A DNA stretch of 64,000 nucleotides from positions 5,067-69,066 of the forward strand of contig NW_006763133.1 of NCBI RefSeq assembly GCF_000264905.1, written 5' to 3'. The notes beneath the pieces are model-generated. The model searched no databases and was not told the origin of the DNA. It saw nothing but the letters and a program-made list of their open reading frames with translations. Shown here one piece after another: positions 55,402-64,000 of the stretch (its first letter is position 1; each line of letters begins with the position of its first letter). A program made the translations under genes and the position numbers. Source of the DNA: Stereum hirsutum FP-91666 SS1. Its lineage: Eukaryota > Basidiomycota > Agaricomycetes > Russulales > Stereaceae.

Positions 55402-57241
55402 ATGCCTTCGTGAGTTGTCCACTATCCTGTATCAATTACCGTTCCTCACTCTCAAGGGCAGGACACTCAAACTTGATGACCTCGATGATGATTGTATCGG
55501 TCTCGTGGTGGACGAGCTGAGGTACCAGTACGAGCGCCATAATTCGGAATCACTTCGCTCGTTCTCTGTCGTATGCCGGCGCATTCGCGAGATCACATCC
55601 CCAGCCCTGTTCGCCCAGTGCTCAGCACCCCTGGACGTCGATGTCCGCGGCTTCATTCCAAACACGCTTTGGAAATATATCCGGTATGAACTTAGAAATT
55701 TTGCCATTACTTTGATTGATTCGTGTATACAGTGTTTTGTCACTTACTGGACACCAAGGACGAAGCGGTCCATACTTAAGAACCGACCATCTCGAAAGGG
55801 CGATGCCATACTTCGAGGTTCTGGAATCCGTGAGGTTCTTGAATAGCTTGGGAAGTACGATTATCCTTGTCATCCCTGCCGTGCTGGCCGCTCCTCGCCT
55901 ACGAGCATTACACGTTATCAACCAAGTGGCAGACTCCGAACCAAGTCTGTCTGATAGCCTCCAATCTTCTACGATTCCCCAGATTCCTACCTCTGTCGTA
56001 GAGTTAATATGGACTAGGAGCCAATGGATTTATATGAGCGACGCCCAAATATCTGATGAGGCAGCTCTAATACGTTCATTCTCCCTTCCTCTTAGACTTT
56101 CACTCCAAGTACTAAGTCTTCCCCTCGAGTCGACTCCAATTCCCGAGCTTTCCACACTCATCTGGCCCAATCTCACCGATTTCTCGCTCACCGCCAATCG
56201 ACCATCACCGACCATACCGCTAGCCATAGACTTTCATTCCGTCGTTAGCAACATGCCCCGCCTTACCTCCTTGAGTCTGATGCTACCCCAATCACGGTCA
56301 ACCTCGAGATCAACCGTCGTTTTCCCCAATAACCCGACCACGATATCTCCTCTCGAACATCTCCGGAGCCTGGCGCTAGCCTACCCAAACCCGGAAGACC
56401 TTATATTCAACCATCTTCCAGCATCGTTATGGCACCTATCGCTAACGGACTGCCCCCGACATTACCTCTCGTTGGACCCTCCGAGTCGTCTCAGAAAATA
56501 CGCTTACTCTGCGCCCATCATCACTTCGTCCGAGCTCCGGGAAATCATTGATCGCTGCAACACTCCGGCTCTTAAGACCCTCGAAGTCGTCTACGAGGCG
56601 GACACATCGGAGGGGGAAACGTTGGACTTGATCGCCCGCAAGTTTTCGCAACTTCATACACTCAAGTTATTCCGCTACACATCATCTGCGGACGATCCCG
56701 TAGACGCCGTGAGTACACTATTCACTATATGCCACCGACCACTCTGATCCTGATCTTCACTGTCCCTTCTTTTTTTCGGCTAGACGGTCGTTGCATCAGC
56801 GCTTTCTCCGCTCAAACAACTTCGTCACATATACGTCCACCTCAACAACCCGAGAGCTCCGTATTCCTACCCCAAACAGCCCGCGGAGGAACAATGGGCC
56901 GTCACGAGATTCTGGGACGGCCTTCAACACACCGCGGACGTTTTCGCGAATGCATTCGCACCTCATCTCAGGCTGGAGACGATACACCTGCTCGAGCGCT
57001 ACTATTGGTCGACGCATTGGACGAGATGGAGTGTAAGGTATGGGGATGGGGATGGGGGAGACGGCGGTGTCAATGGTGGGTCCGGGATCGGGAAGGAAGC
57101 GTATTGTGTGCGCGTTCGCGATTATAAAATCCCGTGAGTTATGTTTGTTGCCATCTTCTTCCGTCGCTACGCTGCTTTGCCGAGAGCTGAAGGACTCGAT
57201 ATTGCAGAGAACAAGTAGAACCGAGACCAAGACCTAGATGA
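55402..57241 (+). CDS. F-box-like domain protein (copy 2, intact), 529 aa
   Basis: Exons 55402-55409, 55462-55683, 55733-56708, 56784-57133 and 57208-57241, in phase. The F-box-like region is near residues 5-60 (LDDLDDDCIGLVVDELRY, then SFSVVCRRIREITSPALF). A long leucine-rich middle follows (PRLRALHVIN, NMPRLTSLSLMLP, HLRSLALAYP, LWHLSLTDCP), then a C-terminal region with KFSQLHTLKLFRY and ERYYWSTHWTRW. Proteins of this type are greatly expanded in Agaricomycetes and are expected to present substrates to SCF ubiquitin ligases; the target is unknown. The 8-nt first exon (ATG CCT TC) is supported by its conservation in copy 1. It is the only one of the three local copies with both F-box and full length. 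Confidence 0.85.
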
Positions 57242-57981
57242 ATTGCAAGGCAGGACCGTTCCTGTTTCTGCGTGGTTTGGCTGCCTTTGTCGTGGTGGTA
57301 CGTTTGTAGATGACGCCGAAAGATAGAGTTGAATTGAACTTAAGTTCTGATCAGTGCTGCACGGGTACTCTTGCTATATGCCTGTTGCATAGCCGCCCTC
57401 GCTGGATATATATACATGTATCGTGCGATGTGTGATTCTCCTTGCATTCGACAGTCAATTTGGGCTGGAATAATATTTTAGATGACGTTGCCCAGTCTGT
57501 CCTCAACGCTCTTGTATCTTGTCCTTGCTCGTACGTTCGCATGTGCGATCAATTGCTTCCTTGTTATGGTATAGCATGCGCACAGGGCAAGTAACTTGCC
57601 AAGTAGAAAATGACCATTCCCGTTTAGCAGAATTCGTTTTCATAGGTTCTTTTCTACATGAGTTTACAGGAATTGATGTATTTTTAATATGCTGTGAGGA
57701 CGAACTACGGACGAGTACTGGATTTCGGTATGTCTCAGCCATTTTGGTTGAGATGTGCGCCAATTGGCTGGTCCAGTGGGTGGCGCATGTGCCACTTCGG
57801 CTTCGGATGACTCCGGACAGACTCTTCCTGAACCAAGTTGCAACTTGAACTTGAAGGGGGCCAATTTCTTTCTTTACTGGGTCTTACCAGCTCTAGCTTC
57901 CCTTCCAAGGGCACGTTTCGAGAACGTCATAACTGGGAGACTGTACTCTTCACCACCACCTCCCCTCCTAAGAGGTTGCAG
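57242..57981. other. Intergenic region upstream of F-box copy 3
   Basis: 57755-57970 partly resembles the head-to-head promoter sequence of the other copies (CAATTGGCTGGTCCAGTGGGT compared with CTATTGGCTCAGTCCGGAT). I see no gene. Confidence 0.45.
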
Positions 57982-59871
57982 ATGACCGTGTCGCCAAAGT
58001 CTTCGTCAGTTCAAGTCGTCGTAGGTTTAGAGTCTATGTCGATGACTAACCCGCACCCCAAGTCCTAATAGCAGGTCACTTAAGCTCGAAGACCTCAACG
58101 ACGACTGTCTTCGTCTTGTGGTGGACGAATTACGGCATTATCGAGAACACTATAAACAAAAATCGCTTCACTCTTTCTCTACCGTATGCAGGCGCATTCG
58201 TCAAATTACATCTCCAGTCATCTTCGTCCGATGTTCAGCTCCCCTGGATATCAATATCCGTGGCTTCATCGCCGAGACACTATGGAAATTCATCCGGAAC
58301 GAGTCTCGAAATATTCTTACAGCATTATCTCAAGAGCCTATGCAGTGTGCTGTCGTTCACTGGAGAACGCTCAGCGGATACTGTAGAATTGAGTGTCGAA
58401 CACATTGAAAAGGCCATGCCATCCTTCGAGGTTCTCGAAACCGTTCGATTTCATGAGATCTTCGGAAGCTCAATCGTTCTCGCCATCCCCGCCGTGCTAG
58501 CCGCTCCTCACCTACGAGCACTCCACGTCATTGACCAGTGCCCTACATTGAACCGAATCTCAAAGACGAGGACTTGGCATCAGATCTTCCCCCCGACCAG
58601 ATTCCATCGTCGATCGTCGAGCTGAGGTGGTGCAGAGACCAGTGGAGTTTTGCGACGGAAGCTCAGATATCGGACGAGGCGGCTTTGATACGCGCACTTG
58701 CCCTTCCTCTCAGACTTGCACTACAGATCCTAAGTGTTCCCATCGAGTCTGCTCCTATCCACGAGCTGTCCACACTCATCTGGCCACAACTTACTGATCT
58801 GTCGTTCACCGCGAACACGCCATCCTCAGCAACGACATCCTCCATTGACTTTTCATCCATCCTCGATAGCATGCCTCGTCTTTTGAATCTCAGCGTGTTG
58901 CTCCACAGTCCTCATCGTTCCCTCGTTCGACCATCCTTCTCCCCATTACTTCGACTGCAACTCCTCCTCTTGAGTCCCTCCGAAGCCTAACACTAGCCTA
59001 CCCAAACCCCGCAGACCTCATATTCGACCATCTCCCACCCTCACTCCATCACCTCTCACTGACCGACTGCCCCCGCCATTACCTCCTTCTCGACACCTCG
59101 AATCCGCTCTACGAATACAGCTACGACTCGCCCATCCTCACTTCGTCCGAGTTGGGAGGAATCGTTCGGCGCTGCGATACGCCTGACCTTGAGAGCCTCG
59201 AGGTCGTGTATCGGGCGGATGCGGCAGAGGTGAAGACTTTGGGAATGATTGCACGCAGGTTTTCGGGGTTGAGGAAACTTGAGATCTTTCGCTACGTCGA
59301 CTCCGCGGACGATCCTGTGGACGCTGTGAGCATCCATTCCATGCCCTATCATCACTCTGAATCTGATTCCGATATTTCTTTCAACCAGAGTCTCCTCGCC
59401 TCAGCTCTTTCTCCACTCCAATACCTCCGTCACTTCTACATCCACGTAAACCCTCACGAGACCCCCCAATTCCGATCCGGACAGACCGGCGAGGAACGAC
59501 GAATCGCTCTCGCCGCCTTTCGAAAAGCTCTGCAAGACACCGCGAATATGTTCGCAGGTGCGTTCGCGGGATCCCGCATCGAGGTGATTTTTTTGCTTGA
59601 GCGGTTTTACGGGGAGACGAGGTGGTCGGGGTGGAGGGTGATACGTAAGAATAGTGGAGATGGGGATGAGGATGAGGATGTAAACGGGAAGCAACGCGCC
59701 TATTGTGAACGTGTCGATGATTTTGAGATTCAGTAAGTAATATGTTCGATATCGTCTATGCTGTATGCCACGCCGAGTTCGTCGATTGCTGACATTGATA
59801 TTGTACGCAGAGAACAGGCGACGCCGGTCCCGATATGGAATACGGGCTTTACGGGCATTTTGCTCACTTAG
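57982..59871 (+). pseudogene. F-box-like gene copy 3, frameshifted
   Basis: Aligns with copy 2 from the F-box (LEDLNDDCLRLVVDELRHYR, VCRRIRQITSPVIF) to the end. The ancestral ATG is AAG here; an upstream in-frame ATG (57982) could replace it. The donor after the F-box exon is GA instead of GT (58273 region), although GTCTCG 6 nt later would keep phase. One base is missing near 58537 (CAGTG where copy 2 has CAAGTG) and another near 58935, each shifting frame. Later exons (to 58-59.3 kb, 59390-59731 and 59810-59871) are clean. Two frameshifts make a full protein unlikely unless they are sequencing errors. Confidence 0.7.
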
Positions 59872-61093
59872 GTGTATATATTTCTTCTTTAACTTGTTGG
59901 TTGTGTGAGCTAAATGGGACGAAATTCGAGCATGGCACATGTTCCAGTGAATCCTCGCTCCTGTCAGTGGCGCGACATCATCTCGCTGCTTCAGACGTCG
60001 TACAATACGAACATTACCTCACCAATCAAACCAACCCCCAAGCATATGTCACAGAGTCGGTCGTACTCTTCGACGGAGAGAACGTTCAGCTTGGAAAAAA
60101 CGTGCCTCATGATCTACCCAGTACAGAACATGCACAAACTGGTGAATTGGCATGGTACTTTGGACTTATTGACCATCGAAATCACAAGGCTAAGCTCAGT
60201 AACACTCCATGTAATATTGCCCCTCGAGCCTCTGACATGTGTCGTATATCAGAGGTCCTCTCTATCACAGTACTCTGACAGCACAATTATACGCATACGA
60301 AGGTAGCAAGGGAAACGAACGAGATATACATAACAGTGTCTATTTTGCCACGAATCCGAACAGCAACGTCCTACGACTGTCAATGTGGGTAGAGAATCAC
60401 AACTATCGCTCTACTCATGCTCGGATCTCGCAGCTCCTTCGTATATCTACGCGTAACCGTAAATATTTCACTATTTCATGACAGGGAAATAGGGGAGAGT
60501 ACTGACAACTGGCACAAGAGTAGTCGAAAAGACACCGAGATGTGCGGTCATATAAGCCACTCATCTATCCAGTGTGATAGTGGACATAGCGCCGAGCAGC
60601 CTACGATATCGGTCAAGAGTTGGCACAACACTGATAATCTGAAATGAATGGACCGAGAAAACCTTTCATTTGTGATCTATTGGATAGGAATCGAATTTAT
60701 GTACGAAGTATCTACATGCACGATGGAAACACCGTGGGATCGGATCAAGAGTGAAGAAATTATGCGCAGCTCGGCTGCAACTCACGAAATCGTCGCCGGA
60801 CATTCATCAGAGACAAACTGACGCAGGGGTGTGAACCATGAAATTAATGCGACAGACGAATGGACTATGGCGCATAGTTGAAGAAACAACGAACATATAC
60901 ATCAGCCATACTTGTGCTGGCAAGGAGGATCAAGAAAAACTACGAGATTTGTCAAGGAACAGTGGTTGGAGGACCATTGAAAGAAATGAGGTTTCTCTGA
61001 TCTGCATGTATATACGTAGAAAAATCAGAAAATGTTCTGGCAGATATCATTCAGAGCAGAAAGTGCTCACGGGAGTGAATTGGCGATACAGTT
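59872..61093. other. No gene recognised
   Basis: The first 200 bp match the 3' flank of F-box copy 1. The remainder contains short ORFs without motifs. It should include the 3' UTR of the DUF6533 gene at its right end. Confidence 0.4.
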
Positions 61094-63063
61094 TCAAGGC
61101 ATTTCCTCCATATTCGAGGCTCCCAAAATGGTTCCGGTCTCTCTCTGCATAGGCACCATCTCAATCTCCTCATCATCTTCTCCTCCATACACCTATTCAT
61201 AATCGATATCACTGTATTTGATAAGGAAAGGCGGAGCGTACTTACAACAGGAACAAGAGTGGTCAAAGGGTCCCGTATGCCACTGAGCTCTGAGTCGTTA
61301 CGAGCAGCTCCGTTCTCGTCATCGTTGTCATCCAAAAATTCGTCCCATTGGTCATAGTCCAAGGGCTCTCCGATGTTACCGAGAAGGCGATGCGGACGAT
61401 TCTGAGCGAAAAAAGGAGCAGGGAGTGAAGCACTGTTGGAGGATAGTCCGTAGCGTGGATTTTGGAAGCTTCGGAGGTTGAGGAATAAGTGATTGACTAA
61501 GAGATTTGGCAATCTGTTCAACAGAACGCAGTGAGCATTCATTTAGATATAAGAAACAGAAAAATGTCATTACACAGCAGAAAATGCGGCTAATATGTCA
61601 TTGATAGATGTTGCGGTCAACTGTGCAGAGCAAGGAAAATGATGTGGCAGCGGTATATGAGATTGCAATATGCTTGCGCTGAGATTCATGACTCACGCTT
61701 GAATCAAAAATAGTAGCCTATGAACGAAGTATTAGTTTCCGCCGTCTTCCATTCTCTGTGCGCAGACTCACAATACTTAGAGAACCATTCGCAGCCACCA
61801 CCAAGAATATGCCACTGCCAAGTGAACGTCAAAATGGGGTATATTTGAATGGTGAAGAGATTTCTACATGTAATACACAATTCCTGTGTTTCAAAAGCCC
61901 ACAAGTGAGTCCGCTGGGACGAAGAAGCTTTTGTATGAGCACGCACCGTCACGCAATATTATCTGAGAGATACTACTCTGTTTGAGTCTACGCATCTCCC
62001 AGAGGTGCGAATACAGTCTTCTGAGTGTCAACAGGAGCATGATTGTGTCGAATGTGAGGGGTAAAGCCAGTCCTGTTAGAATATTAAAGGCTGCGGTTGT
62101 GGTGAGATTTGGGTCACTGATCCGATTACGATTCTCGCTCACTGTCACGATTGATAGTCACATTAGTGGTCATCACAATAGATGTTTCTGAATGATGCTG
62201 TATTTTATACAAAACATACCTGTTAATGTCTAAGGGATTCTCAAATCCACATCGAGACATCCTTGCAAATATTGAACCTGTGGTAGAGGAAGGAATTTGG
62301 ACCACTGTTTCCTGTGGAAAATATTAGCATTCTGTCGTAGTGCACCGAGAAATCCGACTTCACATAAACGTCGAGGGCCGACCTGGTGAGGATCAATGCG
62401 GCAGCCATGAACAACACATGGCGACTCTGGTTGTATATGCTATATACGCGAAGAGCAATCAACGCTGTGAGAGTGGTCGAGTGGGTCAGCAAACAAGCCC
62501 ATTTTTTATAGTTCCTGACTGATCATATTGCCGTACAGCTTGTGCTGGCCACTGTGAATATCGTTAATATATCGTATATGTAGACGGTAATCCGGCAACT
62601 AGATGACAGGATAAATACGTATTCTCATGGTGCATTGTGAAGGATTTGACACTGGACTCACGAGCCATCGTTGGAGGTTCCAGGCATTGTGGTGTACATC
62701 TCCAGTATCTGCGACACGAGGAAGCCGTACCGATTGATTATGAATAGAATAGAGGTTCCTGATCGTGTTTTCCTCGACCAAAGAACAGCAATTTCGGCCG
62801 GAAATGTTTGAATATAGTCATGAACCCATACCACTGGTTGTTTGAAATTCGGGTCAGTGCGTGAATTACACGAGAAACTTTGAGCAGGGTCTTTTGATTT
62901 GAGTGGGTTTGTATGGGGGACGGACCAAATGCGGACAGTGTGGCATAGTTACCGATCACCCTAGAGGAGAATAAAATGCGTGTCATGTTGTGCACATCTT
63001 CTGCAAGGGTAGAGGCTGCATACCATTCTACCCACACTCTTCGTCAACGTAGCCAGATATCAT
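61094..63063 (-). CDS. DUF6533 family multi-TM protein, 385 aa
   Basis: Thirteen exons on the minus strand: 63063-63032, 62960-62926, 62833-62662, 62598-62537, 62464-62364, 62311-62220, 62116-61947, 61883-61868, 61814-61772, 61717-61697, 61620-61574, 61513-61246 and 61192-61094, all in phase. The N-terminal DUF6533 domain shows VIGNYATLSAF, then HDYIQTFPAEIAVLWSRKTR and SILFIINRYGFLV. Later family motifs are LIALRVYSIYNQ, MLLLTLRRLYSHL, SQIILRDGIVYYI and LLVNHLFLNLRSF. Seven hydrophobic stretches are likely. The C-tail is acidic. Exons of 16 and 21 nt are notable. DUF6533 proteins are abundant in mushroom-forming fungi and have no known role. Confidence 0.85.
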
Positions 63064-64000
63064 GATTATCATGGAGTATGTGCGATCATCTGTAACGGAT
63101 CTGAAACATGATCCCATTTTAACTTTGGCGGCACCCACGATCTACGCTACCATGCATCAACCCCTACAGTACAACACATTGGCCCAATGGGTACCGCTGA
63201 TTTCGCAGAGGTGTCCTTCAGCTAAGAATGGGCTCCTCATTCTTTTGCAAACGGTGAGCTTTTCACAATCATGGCGAGGACCACTTCGGTCTTTCGATCA
63301 AATGCCTCCAGGCGAACTTGAAGCACGAGGACTCCAATGACTTGGCCAAGAAAAATAAGATGTGGTATGCTCGAGTTCAGCTATCAAAACACTTACTCTG
63401 AATTCGAGCCGTTTACTAGAGTAATATATCGTCAACTGAGGTAGCTATGAGCATCATATGCGACTGGGAACACGTTACGGGGCTGGGTTGGAGATGGTTT
63501 CGTGTATACTTAGACCAACTGCATGATCTGTAGACGATTCTCTCATCACCTCTGCTGTTCGTAAACGAACGAGAAGACTTACAGAATGCTACAGCTTGAC
63601 TACGAAAGAAGAGAGGTCAAACATTATCATGTAAATAGAAGACTTAAGAAAACGATTGTGGACAAGATACATATGAAACGTACAACCAGATGCGATCATC
63701 TTCCCTATATACCGTCTCATCGATGTGTTTCACTTACACGCTCCTGTTAAGCCATCCATGTCGTAGTCCTTCAACCTCTGCCTCCTACCCCCTTTCTCAC
63801 CTGAACGCCGAGACCAATTTCGGCGAAGCGTGGAGATACGATACAGGAAAGTTTAGTTTTGATGTTGGGTAATCAATCGTAGGGTACAGTCGGAGAGTGA
63901 ACACGTCGAGAGAAGAACAGGAGCCTGAGAATGTAGCAAGTTGATTCCATTCGTTCCCACAATTTTGAACGCGTTCCGACAGTCTCAAAGATGGTGAGGC
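63064..64000. other. Right edge, no gene recognised
   Basis: Upstream of the DUF6533 gene. Frames at 63062-63340 (+) and 63797-63988 (-) are open, but I see no motif or splice context, and the window ends before either could be judged. Confidence 0.35.

Noticed and set aside
1..64000. CRISPR array, prophage or bacterial operons
   Set aside because: Intron-rich genes and fungal families throughout; no regularly spaced short repeats and no co-directional intronless clusters.

Overview
The window reads as nuclear DNA of a mushroom-forming basidiomycete (Agaricomycetes). The genes are dense in 50-60 nt GT-AG introns, and they include families typical of that group: a Plavaka transposase, DUF6698 and DUF6533 proteins, Agaricomycete-type F-box proteins, a PD-(D/E)XK-like protein and a WD40 relic of an NLR-like gene. 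There is no operon structure, CRISPR array or convincing tRNA/rRNA gene. One 414-base assembly gap (26270-26683) lies inside a repeat.

Layout. 1-330: probable 3' LTR of a Ty1/copia element entering from the left edge. 3670-7541 (-): MADS-box (SRF/MEF2/Rlm1 type) transcription factor with two introns over 700 nt. 7.5-17.5 kb: long stretch with no recognisable gene. 17580-20047 (-): 12-TM DHA1 drug/polyamine-type MFS transporter. 20.0-26.0 kb: no intact gene, but diverged duplicated blocks. 25991-26949: inverted-repeat element with a perfect 64-bp palindrome at each end and internal tRNA-like A/B boxes, interrupted by the gap; its right end lies 8 bp from the TATA box of a small secreted cysteine-rich protein gene (27128-27460, +). 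28186-29490 (-): WD40 pseudogene. 30894-34040 (-): DUF6698 gene and a small gene with a possible SUMO-interacting motif. 34962-39313 (+): Plavaka transposase with an uninterrupted 1268-codon reading frame. 39461-39531: long hairpin just upstream of a small orphan gene. 40981-42537 (+): multi-TM receptor-like protein.

43.3-60 kb is a duplication-rich block. A complete carnitine O-acetyltransferase gene (43330-48500, -) sits head-to-head with a truncated F-box paralogue (50105-51080, +). The same head-to-head pair occurs again at 53863-57241, where the acyltransferase is cut to its first three exons plus a replaced C-terminus and the F-box gene is complete. A third F-box copy (57982-59871) is frameshifted. 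The first block carries a 653-bp hAT-type MITE with an 8-bp target duplication; the second block preserves the empty site. A PD-(D/E)XK-like gene (51564-52828, -) lies between blocks. A 13-exon DUF6533 membrane protein gene (61094-63063, -) closes the window.

The multi-exon models were spliced by hand and keep phase at every junction. Predicted lengths: MADS 559 aa, MFS 590, DUF6698 448, SIM-like protein 190, Plavaka 1268, 7TM about 387, CAT 797, F-box copy 2 529, nuclease-like 336, DUF6533 385. Family names come from recalled motifs; no database search was possible.
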